Shown: one piece after another, positions 34,401 through 45,949 of the stretch | Position numbering within the stretch: position 1 is the first letter of the stretch | Layout of the letters: the number at the start of each line of letters is the position of its first letter | The notes under the pieces: generated by a model | Told to the model about the DNA's origin: nothing | What the model saw: the letters and a program-made list of their open reading frames with translations, nothing else | Database searches by the model: none | NCBI GenBank assembly: GCA_028274465.1 | Contig: CM051457.1 | Coordinates: 28,245,313 to 28,309,312 of the forward strand | Length of the DNA: 64,000 nt | Reading direction: 5' to 3' | Origin: Plantago ovata | Lineage: Eukaryota; Streptophyta; Magnoliopsida; Lamiales; Plantaginaceae | Program-made: the position numbers and the translations under genes

Positions 34401-35316
34401 GATTCTCTTCCGTCATAAGAGAAACGGTGAAGTGCCAGTCTCTCGTCCTTCACAGGAACTCGAGTTGATCCATCATAACCAGCAACTGTTTGCTTCAAAG
34501 GCCTTGGAGAGTCGACGCGTTTCATTGCTTGCCCTTTTCGTTCACCATTCGCAGGGGATTTGATAGACACGCCTCGAGTTTCTCTGTACATAGAGTCCTT
34601 CACCAGGTGCCGAAAATCACCTGATAGTGTGCTCTCAGTCTGTGTGCGCCTTTCTTCTTTTATCTTGTTCATCTGAACTGGACTTTCTGGAGTTTTAACT
34701 TGTTTGGATGAGAGCTTTTCTGGCCGAGCTGTTTTATGTGATTCGTGTGATGAAAATGTTGACGAACAAGACGAAGAATATGAGGGGCGAGATGATTCCA
34801 CGGACATTCTTGGTTTCTCTTTTTGCAGCTCCAAATCCTTATCCTGCAGATGTAAGTGACGTATTTTGTTTAGCAAAAATATATGAATTTATCACAACCA
34901 TGAATAGAAACTCTTCCCCTTTCTTTTCCCTCCCTAGGAGTAAAGTCTAAGAGTCTTACCATGGAAGTTTTTGTCCCATGTCGGGGTTCTGGTTGGTCTG
35001 GTGCAGCTTCAAAAAACAAAGGATAAAAAATCTTAGCTCGGTGAAAGGTAGAATAATAAAAGTGTAAATATTCTCATAAAATGACAAACACGTAGAAATT
35101 CTTAGATATGCAAGTCAGCAAGTGGATCCTTAAAAACGTTAATTTGCTTGAAATTGAAGTGTGAATGTGAGTCTTACCTAGAAGTAGCCTTTTGTGATTG
35201 TGGCTGCTTATACGCCTCCCTGTGATGAAATGATGAAATATGCCAGTCATGCATCCAATTTGTTTTCGAAGATTTCTGTTCTCATCAGTTACAGAAGTCA
35301 TTATCGTCGTTGACAT
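31497..35316 (-). CDS. LNG1: LONGIFOLIA-like / TON1-recruiting-motif (TRM1/2-type) protein, five exons
   Basis: Exons assembled by eye: 35316-35178, 35006-34960, 34843-33113, 33007-32866 and 32266-31497. All junctions are GT-AG and all phases agree (1,0,0,1), giving 942 residues (LNG1 and LNG2 are about 905-927). Motifs in order: N-terminal KQIGCMTGIF followed by ITGRR (residues ~18-35); Ser-rich disordered stretch; SSIVVAKLMGLDTFPDP (~268-284); a Ser/Arg/Lys-rich middle; QPSPVSVLNAAFY with SPSPVKKK in exon 4; C-terminal DUF4378 in exon 5, with RRIVFDVVNEIL and LVLDIERLIFKDLINEV (~904-920), the TON1-binding M2-type motif. LONGIFOLIA/TRM proteins bind microtubules and recruit the TON1-TRM-PP2A complex, promoting longitudinal cell expansion. 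A 5' UTR intron is likely (acceptor at 35396, donor near 35876). The symbol denotes family similarity; LNG1 versus LNG2 is not resolved. Confidence 0.92.
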
Positions 35317-36230
35317 TTCTGTTCTTCCGCCAATGTCGAAACAGAGGAGGGATGAAATTCTGTCTGGTTTTCAGTGAGTTATATGCTTGCCTTTCCTGAA
35401 TCAAGAATTCAAGATATCAATTGATATAAAGGACTCAAGATAATTAGTCCATACTCCATAGCATGCTAGTTGTAAGATTCTTACACACACATCATGGCCA
35501 ATAAGACTTCTTTTGTGAAACAGTCAATTCAGCATGTCTCTTGTCTAAAAAGTCTTGTTGTAGGTATTATCGTTTTCTTCCTAGGAAGCTACTAACCTTT
35601 GTTCAATTATAGCAGCAACTTTCAATTATTTTCCTTACATTTATAGCATTCTTAAAGAACCGCAATTTACATATACTGCAGATAATATAATCTGAACTTG
35701 ACCAAAAAACAGAATGCTGTACATAACCATGGACCTTGCTCTAAGGTATGTACAAAATCATCGATGCAGAGACGCAAAGGTATGTACAATGTGCGCATTT
35801 TTATATTTCTTTTCGAGTTTTGAAGTCATTCAGTGTAAGCTTAAGAAAGAAAGATAGAAAACAGAGAGTACTTACATGTAACATGCAGATCACTTTTGCC
35901 TGATGGGAGCAGATATTTATCTAGATTTCGGTGATCAACGGCAGGTATGTTTATGTATACCCACTGTGAAATAGCACTAGCTAAAGAAAAGAAAACGTGA
36001 ATATATTGAACAGTTTTTATCCAGCCCCTATCTTGAATGAGAACAGTGGAAAGGAACGAGAAGAAGAGATGTTTTTGTGTATGGGATCTCTCAAAAGAAC
36101 AAAAGGGAAGTGAGTTTAATTGTACTCTGTTGTTTTGGCTCTCTCAAGAAAAAAGAAAAAGGCTGCTGCTGAGTAGTGGGGGCTAGTTTTTTTTTTAAGA
36201 GGAGGGAATGTAATATATAGTGTATATATA
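35317..36230 (-). promoter_or_regulatory. Leader, leader intron and promoter of the LONGIFOLIA-like gene
   Basis: On the minus strand a leader exon ends in ACAT|GTAAGTAC (about 35877) and the intron ends TGATTCAG|GAAAGG (35396/35395), leaving a 79-base leader segment before the ATG at 35316. A TATATATA stretch at 36219-36228 is the likely TATA box. The leader exon contains a short ATGTTACAT start close to the donor. Confidence 0.5.
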
Positions 36231-37488
36231 TGAGGTCAAGTACTGTTTCCAAATTTTTAAAAATAAAATATGGTGGGTCAGATCTATTGTGGAAGTCTGA
36301 GGGTTAATTGGTCTTTTTCTTTCATTTTCATGTGGGGTGGGTCTGGATTCTTGAGCCTGGATTACTTGGCATGTGGACTCTGTCAGGTTCATGTTACAAA
36401 GTGGATTCCTCTACTGGCTGACAGTAAGAAGAACAGCGCTCTTTTGAGCCTTCATACTGTGAACCATTTCCTTGTTAGTAAAACAAACACGGTTATATGC
36501 TTAAGTGGTAAAGGGATTGAGTCTTCTCGAGTAAGGTTTCCCATTCCAGTCTGTTGGATGGAGAAATCTTGCTAGGAGGATTCGAGTATTGACAGGTGTC
36601 GAATAAGAGGTAGTAATCAAGTAAATGGGAAATATATGGAGTGAAAGAATAACTTCTTAATGAAGTAGATCTGCTATTTGTGGGGATTTATGGTTAACCT
36701 GTGAAAAGATAGTTTAACTTCTTGATTTTGACATTACATAACCTTCTTACCTTAAACATTCATTACTGATCATGATGTGCATGTTGTTACACATCCACTA
36801 TCTCAACTATTACTTTACTTTCAGTTGTTGTCATTGTGAATATGCTTTCAGGGACTTTTATTCTGTGACATGTGACATTAGAATAATTTTCTAAGGGCTG
36901 TTGGTAGGACACTTCGACTGTCGATATTGTTTGCTAGGACAAGCTTTAACGGGTCGCACGTTGGAATTTGGCGAATCTCTATCATAATTCACAATTTTTT
37001 TGTACTAGCACAAGTTATGGGATGTAGGACTGAATTTTACTGGGAATACTTACCTATCAGCTTTTAAGTTGGCCGCTTTTAGCTGGCAGAATTGAATTCT
37101 GCTTATTATTAGGTGGTTGAAATTGAATATGATGCCATTACTTATCTACTATCTAAAACTATATAGCAGTTTTTTGTACAATATGTTGTTGAAACAATTG
37201 AGTCTCCATTTTTTCCCAGGAAGGTCATTTATGAGCATGAGATGAACTGAAGATTTGTCTTTTTATTTATTTTTTTCATTTTTTGTTTTTTTCTTAGTGG
37301 AGCCCCAAATCCATTTGAAATGCTCATTTGGAGGCATGTAACACTTCCTAGTTCTTATTTTGAATCCAATTCAAAGAACCTTTCAATTTCCTGGCAGCTC
37401 TATGAGATAGGTCAGTCAAACTCATCCATATTTGTAATAATTGCCTCCTCACCACAACATATCCCGCTATACTACTCCATGTCATGCT

Positions 37489-37541
37489 AGAACCAACCAG
37501 TTTTTTTTTTCTTTTTTTTTTAAACGGAGAACCAACCAGTT
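37489..37541 (-). mobile_element. Extremely truncated retroposon: poly(A) tail with 14-bp target duplication
   Basis: AGAACCAACCAGTT occurs at 37489-37502 and again at 37528-37541. Between them lie only T-runs, one C, and AAACGG. Read on the minus strand this is a few 3'-end bases followed by poly(A), flanked by a 14-bp target-site duplication. It is a target-primed reverse transcription event that aborted almost at once. Confidence 0.75.
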
Positions 37542-37550
37542 GAATGTCCC

Positions 37551-37695
37551 GAATACGAGTATAGGTCTTTATACTAGTCGGACATGAAGTGGGATGGGAA
37601 TACTACTATGTGGTACGACTTAAGTAGTGCTAGAACCATATGAAAGTACTGAATACGAGAGTATATGGGTCTTTATACTAGTCGGACATGAAGTG
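37551..37695 (+). repeat. Local duplication, two copies
   Basis: 'gaatacgagtataggtcttt' at 37551 and 'gaatacgagagtatatgggt' at 37651 both continue into 'atactagtcggacatgaagt'. The upstream 'tgctagaacca' is also shared (37485 and 37629). This is a roughly 100-145 base tandem duplication, now diverged. Confidence 0.8.
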
Positions 37696-39483
37696 CGAAT
37701 ATATTGGTAAAGTAAAATAATTTGGTTTTTATTCAAATTTAGGAGGGAAAGAAAGAGACCCTTGATGAGAAATTGAGGCATCAGATGATAAGGATAGTAG
37801 CTGTTTTTGGCTTGTGTCTGTACTGATAATTGGACACTATGTTCCCCACCTCATCAAGAATTGCCCGTCTCATACGCTCCACTAAGTTAATGCACTTTGT
37901 GCGTTTGTCATGAATTTTCTCTTATTATTGATTTCATCATAAATCTATAGCAACTTGAACCAAATCACTCACTATACATGCATCTCTTAATATAGCATAC
38001 TTCCATTAATGAAACTTGGGGAAAGGTTCCAATGTCTTTGTTAATTAGCCAAAAGCATTGTCAAGTTTCTATAGGGCTTCACATGGTGCCATGCGTTGAA
38101 CTTTTACAATCTTTATTGTTTTCAATTTTAACATGTATTCACTCGTAATAGGTCATTTGTGTTGTGGTTATCATTTACTCGATTTGAAATTTAAGCAAAT
38201 TTGATCGATAAAATGAATATGGAATTCGAAATTTTCTTCTTTTTAATGGCCCAAGTTCTTATAGTTGTAACTTGTAAGCATATGCTATAATAATTTGGTT
38301 GGATAAACATATACTATATGTGAATTATTACTTCCGTAGTTTGCTCAATTGCCAACGCTTGTACCTTTGGTATGTGTGACAGCTTAACTAAAAAACCAGT
38401 AACATGGATGCATGTTCTTTGGCGTCGAATATTAACTGTTCACATTTGCATTTAAGGTCAGCTTGTATCTGTATAAACACCCAACATTCCACATGATCTA
38501 CTATGATTTATCCAGTATCAATCCACTAACTAATAAACTTAATTTTTTTGAGATTATCTGGTTTTTATTTATTTTCAATTAAATCATTTGAAGACTTATA
38601 AGAAAATTCCAACTTATAAAAATGAAAAAATGTTCTACTACACTTCAAACTTCTTCAAAAGAACTGAAAATTTATTTATGACAATTTGTCCATGTGTATG
38701 ACATGCATGTGCATGTATAATTTGTACGTCTGGGTACAAAATCTATGATGGCATACGGTTTCATTATTGACAGTCATAATGTTTATCGGTTAAGCTGGTT
38801 TTTTTTTGCTTAAAATAAAGGAGACTTAATTGCATTTCACAATTCCGAATTTTTGCTCTATAAGAACCTTGAATGTGACATTCAACAACTAAGCTCAAAT
38901 CTGTACTAGTCATCTTACTGAATCTCGACAAATGTAATGTATGTTTAGTAAAAGTGTAAAACTATTGTATAAGGTGATTATATCTAATTCTTAGGGTTAA
39001 TTAGAGGTCAGAGCGGTATAAGCCTGAAATACAACAAAGCAGGAAAAGGGGGTTTCAACCCCATGTAGTTCTGCAAAATCATATTGCCTTTTTTTTTTTC
39101 CTTTCAAATTGTGAATCTAATTATTCTAGTCTTACCCTACTCTCTTTTACTTACCACCTTAAAACTCCAAATACGCCTATGTCTATGTCACCTTATGCAT
39201 TCATCAAAGTTTGAATCTCTAACATCTATTGTATGTACTACTACAGCACCCTTACCACTCGGCGAACATGGCGAAGGGAGCATAGTTTGAGCCTATGCAC
39301 AGGTTGAAAAATAAGAAACAAGAAGTTTATAGGTACTAATACTATGATATTGTATTTAGCACAGGTCCCTTTTATTCCAAATCTTCTATTTAACCTCTTA
39401 TATCAAGATTTTATCTACACATACCTCATGTTTCATTATTGAAATAGCCTAATAATAATATGAAGTCACTAGTTTTATACACG

Positions 39484-39631
<148 letters not shown>

Positions 39632-41942
39632 TATTATTATTATTGTTATTGTTAATTTTATTTAACTAACAATTAGCACGGGATGATAAAAAGTTATTGC
39701 TTCGCCCATGTCAGCGACCCTTATAAATCCTAACCACATTGCCTGGTTGTGAGGCCTCATCTACCACTTTTGATCAGGGTGCATGATAACCCCATGATAA
39801 GATAAATATTACTATATACATGCCGTACCTAATACAGTATATTAGAAGTGGAGATCTCTCGGACACTTAAATAGCTACTACCATATATACATCATTCAAA
39901 ACTGTGTGTTGTATGTTTGCGGACTTAGAATAATATCAAACAGTTATAGTCAAATAGTTAGAAAATGCGTAAAATAATTGGTGGTAGAGATGTTTGAAAG
40001 TGAAGATATATGAATGTGAAGATCACGTGAATAAAGTTAAAAGAGAAGTAGTCCATGTCCATGAGGGTTGCCTGTATAATGTAAGGCAATGACCAATAAC
40101 TCACCTATCTTAATCAGCCCTTTGCTAATACTATGTTCCAAGAAATTCGTACCCCACTAAACCCCTCCAATTAGGACTTATCCCCAACCAAATGCGACCC
40201 ATGTGTATTTAATCTCTACTATGTAGTATACTATTTCCATTTTTTACTTGGTCAATTTCTCGATTAATCATCTATTTAATGATCATATGGATTAAAAAAT
40301 TAACTATTAGTAGTATAGTATATGATTGATCGATAGAGTTTTAAAGATGATTTGGTCATGACCAATAAATTATGTATAGTAGGTTTTTAAATGTTGGGAT
40401 TGTAATTTAGGAATACGAACCCATCACATGATAAAAAGGAGGGTAGGGAAATGTCATGATTCGAAGATTGAGGCCTAAGTTTGCTACTTTTTGGTAGATG
40501 TTTCATGTATGAAGCAAAACAAAGACATGTGACGAGAGTGTGATTAAATTTTTTGATAAGATATTACGTTCACTCATTACAGATTGGAAACAAATTATTG
40601 TGTTATATACGTGTAAAAATTTAAATTAGATATTTAGTGGAATGTGAGGTCGAATTTTTAACATGTGTATGTGTAACTGCATGCCTCTTCTATACCATGC
40701 TAAAGTATCAATCTCTTAGATTTTAATGGTGTAATGTTCTTGTAGATATTGGTGTGTTACCTTCGATCCAAAACAAAGTGTTAAGAAAATATTTTAATTG
40801 AACATCTAATCATAAACAATGTGTTAAGAAAACACGTTAATTGAATAGATGCTTCACTTTCCCGCACTTCATAACCCTCAAATTCAATCTTGAACATAAA
40901 ATAAATTTCATAATTCAAGAGACGATCCTTTATATACCTTCCCTTTTCCGAATTTACCCCAAGCTCATAAATTGTGTCCCACAAGATTTAGAAATGTGAC
41001 TAAAAAAATATAATTCTCTCATTTACATACTTCTAAGTGTACAAGTCAACTATTAGCAAAATTAAGTTTGTAAGAATATATAGTATGTTTGTAAAAAATA
41101 TCCCCATCATTATCCACATTCATAAGATGGTGTGCTAGCAAGTAGCAGGCCTCGACTTTCTTCATCCTCATAATTAATAACTCAATATGGCATCCCATAC
41201 TCTTTTACTAGGGATCAAGAACTTCTAAAGAAAAAAAGGAACTGGGGATCAAGAAAACAAGTTGCAAAGAACTTATGTCCCAAGTAAAGAAGTTTTTGGA
41301 AAAGATAAAACTTTCTTAATATATAGTTTTGTAGGTTGTACCATACACCCCAAGTGATGCACAACTTGCCTCACCACTATCCAATCATATTGTACTTACC
41401 TAAACTCATTTAAAAATTATGTAAAAGTTGAACCAGAATTAGTGTCGAAGGTGCTTGGTATACAAGCTTATAGTTGTGAAAAGTAAGGGCTGAAATTAAT
41501 TTTGGAAAATGGGGACAAAGTCCAAGTACAGTTGAGAAAATCAGAGCCAGATCAATGATAAGAATATGAAAATGAGAAAGATTTGGTATATGCACATGGC
41601 AAGTGTGATGGCATTGGGATCTGAAAAGTATTACTCAAGAAAAGAAAAAAAATATATTAATCAAGAAAATAAGGAAAGATCTGCAAGAGAACACCTCATC
41701 ATAGTAGTAGAAGCAACGGATTTTGAATCTTTGAATCCAAGAAAATATTCACACATTGTGTGTCAGGAAGGTTCAGAAGAGCTAGAGTAGTTATGTTATC
41801 CCTTCCAAAATTCCAGATAAAATTATTGACGATTTGAAACCTTATTGGATGTCTTGCAGATCTGCAAGGATCGGCTTTTGGCCCATAATTATATTTATTC
41901 ATCTGGTTGGTATGAGATTAATACTTATAGTGCAGATTTAAT

Positions 41943-41982
41943 TTATGGTGAATTTTTGTTCAAAATTCAAAATTCACCATAA
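41943..41982. repeat. Perfect 14-bp hairpin
   Basis: TTATGGTGAATTTT and AAAATTCACCATAA with a 12-base loop. Further single copies of 'ttatggtgaatttttgttca' (about 42092) and a shorter one (42186) follow within 250 bases. Confidence 0.8.
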
Positions 41983-42664
41983 CTAGTCTTTTAAATTTGA
42001 ACTGGTAGTATTAAATAACTACAAAGATTGATTCAAAAAACAAAACAAAAGGAAGAAGAAGAAATGAACTAGTTGAAAAGATTAGTAGATTTATGGTGAA
42101 TTTTTGTTCAAAGGAGTAACTACTTGTGTTAATCTTCATCATAAGTTCTGTGAATCCATACCTAGTTAATCTTTACCATTAATTTTATGGTGATTTTTTT
42201 TTCTCAAAATTCAAATTTGTAAGTGTAAGATGGGCTATGTTATTTAAAAGTGTTTGATTTGAAAGTACTAAGTTGATATAATTTTGGCAGGGGAGAAATC
42301 AGATGGGACGTTTTGGGATTTCCCTTTCGAAACTTTGATTCCTAGGTCAATCCATAGTCGTAAGGGTGGTCGTATGTTAAGTAAGTTGGAATTGCAAAGA
42401 TGAGTTGTATGGAATGAATCCTCAAACTTTATCTTACACCACATCATCATTTCACTCACATCAAAATCTATCATACCCTTCACCTTCAACTCTCATACTA
42501 TATCTTACCCATATTTTCCTTTTATTTTTTATTTTTTTCTTTTAACAGGAGAGACAATTAAAAAGAACGGAGAAAGAAAAAGAAAATAATAAAATACTCT
42601 ATCTTTGTCATTTGGTGGGAACAAAACCCATAATAAAATATGGCATTGTATGACTATCTTAGAT

Positions 42665-43231
42665 AAAATTCATTTTTGGTACTTCAGGGTAATACATTTC
42701 CAATTTAGGTATTCTAGTATACAATACACGCACACGTGTATTGCACTTTTTTTCAGTGAAAATTGAAAAAGTATATAAATTGGAGCCGCCTTCAATTCCG
42801 TCGGAATCTTCTTCTCCACGGGGTTCTTCGTAGCGGCCTGGGTAGGCTTCTCCAGTTAGGGTTCTTAGAGCTGAACCGACATGTGAAAAGGTAAGAAAGA
42901 AGTGGATCGATTTGGAGAAGGAAGAAAGGGTTTTGATATTTTGGTTGACCGGAGTTTTCTAGTTGACTTAGGTTACTAATGATTTTATTTATCTTTTAAT
43001 CTTAATATTGCGCGCGTAATACACTCGTCTTGAATTTTCTAAAAATGCCATTTTTTAAAACTGGCCAACGAGTGTACTTCACGCGCGCGTGTATTGCATC
43101 TTTTTCAGGTGAAAATTGAGAAAGTATATAAATTGGATAGGGTGTTACACTAGAATACCTAAATTGGACATAACCACTCTGGAATATATAAATTGGACAC
43201 GTCTCACTCTAAAGTACCAAAACTGAATTTT
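42665..43231. mobile_element. Foldback DNA transposon (MULE/MITE-like), 567 bp
   Basis: The left end AAAATTCATTTTTGGTACTT is matched, inverted, by the right end (AAAATTCAGTTTTGGTACTT when reverse-complemented). Both arms then carry 'ccaatttaggtattctagt' in inverted orientation. Inside, direct copies of a block containing 'gtgtattgca' and 'agtatataaattgga' occur at 42737-42784 and 43090-43136. A short GC-rich, transcript-like stretch lies at 42785-42900. No transposase frame and no clear target-site duplication. Confidence 0.7.
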
Positions 43232-43702
43232 ACTACACATGATTATACTCTATCTTATAAGGGATGGAGATGATCTAAGAGACAAAAATTGTGATACTGT
43301 GTTTGAATAGAGTATTTTCTTTTTTTTTGAAAATACCTTACCTAACAAAGATGTAAGGAAACAAATGTTTTTATACTCATTTTCTCTAATGATGTTGGGA
43401 AAGCACGTGTATTCCACGTATGTTTTGTGGTGAATCAATCTCAGAGCAACGCTATGTTTAATTAATTTAAAAAATACAAGTTTTAATTCATCTTAGTTGA
43501 AATTTACTATACTACAAGTAAGTACAGTAGTACAGTTCAATTTATTTTATTTTTTTTAATTGAGATCTACTATACTGCAATGAATGTGATGGTTTCCAGA
43601 AGGAAGAAATGTTATGTAGAAAACTAGTATGTTTGAAATGTTAGGCATGAATTAAATCAAGTTCATTGAAGTGTAAACAGGGGTGGACCGAAAGGGAACA
43701 TT

Positions 43703-43897
43703 GTTGTAACGATTCGACCCACTAATGGGCTGAGACCCGGTCCAACGGGGAAGCGAGGTTACTCCCATCCTAGAATTGCTCCAGAGCAAGTACGTTTAAC
43801 TCTAAAATTCTTCTGGATGGATTCTCGGGTGCACCTTATTGATATGAGTAGGGTTCTCAATCCTTTTAAGCGCTCTGAAATTTGGGGCGTTACAATT
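43703..43897. mobile_element. Candidate short repeat element bounded by TTGTAACG / CGTTACAA
   Basis: TTGTAACG at 43709 and CGTTACAA near 43888 are perfect 8-bp inverted ends around a 180-base GC-richer segment with phrases such as 'gctgagacccggtcc' and 'ctccagagcaagtac', of a kind I recall from dispersed plant repeats. The class is uncertain. Confidence 0.4.
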
Positions 43898-43980
43898 GTC
43901 GACTCTTGATATAATTTTAAGAAGAAATTTTTTATAAGTAATATCTACGAATTTTTCAAATTTTAACCTCATAAGTCTTG

Positions 43981-43981
43981 A

Positions 43982-44033
<52 letters not shown>

Positions 44034-44160
44034 TTTATTAATATTAATAATTATTATAAATCAACGACAATGAAAGGTTTACAAAAAAGTAGTGGGCAGC
44101 CGAGAAACAAGCTGTGCTCCCACTCCCTTAGCAATAGCAAAACTAACTCGTCCCAAAAGT
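43981..44160 (-). mobile_element. Second LINE 3' end with (TAA)n tail
   Basis: On the minus strand a short frame ends VSFAIAKGVGAQLVSRLPTT and a stop, then a short 3' UTR and a roughly 50-base (TAA)n tract (43981-44032). The end peptide matches the 24147-24415 copy, so both come from one LINE family. This copy keeps only about 130 bases of element. Confidence 0.65.
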
Positions 44161-44949
44161 ACTTACCAGAAGAAAAGTTGCATTACACCATTTGAAGTCA
44201 GAAAAATAAATTATGAGATATGGGAATATCGAATATATTGATGCTTGAGATAGTTGTGAATGCATCGAATTTTCTTTTGGACCATGCAGGTCAGCAGGTG
44301 CCATTTGCCACTAAAATTCAAAAGCATTTCAAATCAACTGCCAATAATAAAAGTAAAATAAAAAAAATCCTAGTATATATATTTTCAAGGTTATATACAC
44401 CACCAATCGTCAACTTTTACAAGATGTCTACGATAGCGATTGTGAACTCTCACCATTTTTTTTTACTTAATAATTGCGAATTTGATTCTATCGTATTAAA
44501 TGTAATATATGACTTGAATTGTTAGCAAGATGTATACGATAGCGATTGTGAACTCCCCCAACTATTTATTACACTCAACTCGATCCCAAATTAAGAATAT
44601 TAATTAAGGTATATGGCAAAAGCACATTAAGCTTATAAGAGCCTCGGATTTGAATAATTGTAATAGTATAGGAAGTACAACATACTCGTATATAACAAAT
44701 TAGAGATTATCTCACAATATGAGTCTAGCTAATTAGGCATGACTCCAGAAACATTACATTTGTGAAGTAAGATTTCTGATGGAAGGTTATATAACGCACG
44801 CGACCTGTAATACACATGTGAAACTCATACAGTAATATATCAGGGATTAATCTGGTCGTAGTGATAACCCCCTACATCTAAAAATCCGAGAAATAGTGCA
44901 TTTTGTCATATATATATATGCTTAAATTCATTAAGGATTGAAGAGCTAA

Positions 44950-45873
44950 TTAAATTCCATAGATGAATCCTGATGCATGGAACTTGTGTTTGGTGAGTGC
45001 ATCAATTCGATCAATAGTCACATCATTCAGGTAGTTCTTGTGATCCCCAACCGCACCTTTCCTAAAGAAAGAGTTGTATGGCAAATTGAACCAACTTGGT
45101 GATTTCTCAGATTTGTTCACTTCATGGTTACTTAACTCTTGAAAGCTACACCTTTTCACAACCTCATTTATTTCATCTTCCTCATTTTCTCCAAATGGAC
45201 ATCCCAAAAACTCACCCAATTTCTTCACATGACTCTTTGTATCTTGCATGAGATCCTCAAATGTCAAGAAATAGACATTTTTTGGTTTCTTTAAACTCAA
45301 GTCTCTATACTCCATTACATGCTCATAGTAAGGTCCACAAGGGATCAATCCTAGGCAAAACTTGTCGATCGCTTCCTCAAGCTTCCACGGCTCGTCTTTG
45401 GCCTTCTCCCACTTATTCATGAAGTGCCACATGGAAATGAGGGTGTCTTTAGGGTTCCTTGTGACATAAACCACACGACACTCAGATGAATCCAGGGTTT
45501 TAGCAAGGAGTTGGCAGGGAATGTGGGTTGCGAATATCCTAGGGGAGAGGTCGGTATTAGGGTTGGTGGGGGGTTCGTTGGAAGATGCATAGAGTTGAAC
45601 TTCAAGAAATGGAACCAAGTCATGAGGGTTTTGTAAGGCCAAAAGTTCTTTGGAGGATCTATGGACAATGGAGTAGAGAAGGGATTTAAGCCAGGTTGTT
45701 CCGGTTTTCGGTAGGGAAGCCAAGATTATATCACTAGGGTTTGGAGTAAAATGGTTGATGACATTGTTAATGGGCTGAATGTATTGAGGCAAAAGCCAAA
45801 AATCACCAAGTTGGCAAAGATAGTCATCACCCCACCATTTCTCTTGTGGAAGGGATGAGGAGTAAATTTCCAT
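44950..45873 (-). CDS. Cytosolic sulfotransferase (flavonol/brassinosteroid SOT type)
   Basis: Single exon, 307 residues, ATG 45873, stop 44950. Soluble sulfotransferases move a sulfonate from PAPS to hydroxyls on flavonoids, steroids, jasmonates or glucosinolate precursors. Visible motifs: the 5'-phosphosulfate loop LPKTGTTWLKSLLYSIV (54-70); probable catalytic His117 in FATHIP; the 3'-phosphate site YVTRNPKDTLISMWHFMNKW (136-155, Arg139, Ser147); and the C-terminal RKGAVGDHKNYL (271-282), where plants usually have GDWKN. Plant members are mostly 320-350 residues, so this one is slightly short, mainly at the N-terminus and in the substrate loops, but all cofactor motifs are present. Like most plant SOT genes it lacks introns. 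The substrate cannot be read from sequence. Confidence 0.92.
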   Translation of the reverse strand: MEIYSSSLPQEKWWGDDYLCQLGDFWLLPQYIQPINNVINHFTPNPSDIILASLPKTGTTWLKSLLYSIVHRSSKELLALQNPHDLVPFLEVQLYASSNEPPTNPNTDLSPRIFATHIPCQLLAKTLDSSECRVVYVTRNPKDTLISMWHFMNKWEKAKDEPWKLEEAIDKFCLGLIPCGPYYEHVMEYRDLSLKKPKNVYFLTFEDLMQDTKSHVKKLGEFLGCPFGENEEDEINEVVKRCSFQELSNHEVNKSEKSPSWFNLPYNSFFRKGAVGDHKNYLNDVTIDRIDALTKHKFHASGFIYGI

Positions 45874-45938
45874 GGTTTTATTCTCTAAGTTTAGTGATTT
45901 CGATTATATATGTCAAATGTTACTACATGCAGTCTCAT

Positions 45939-45944
45939 CTTATA
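45939..45944 (-). promoter_or_regulatory. TATA box of the sulfotransferase gene
   Basis: CTCTATAAGATG on the minus strand, about 66 bases upstream of the ATG, implying a leader of roughly 35 bases. Confidence 0.55.
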
Positions 45945-45949
45945 GAGGA

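Noticed and set aside
36497-36546. Functional tRNA gene
   Set aside because: A- and B-box-like words are present, but no acceptor or anticodon stem closes, so only a SINE-like relic is considered.
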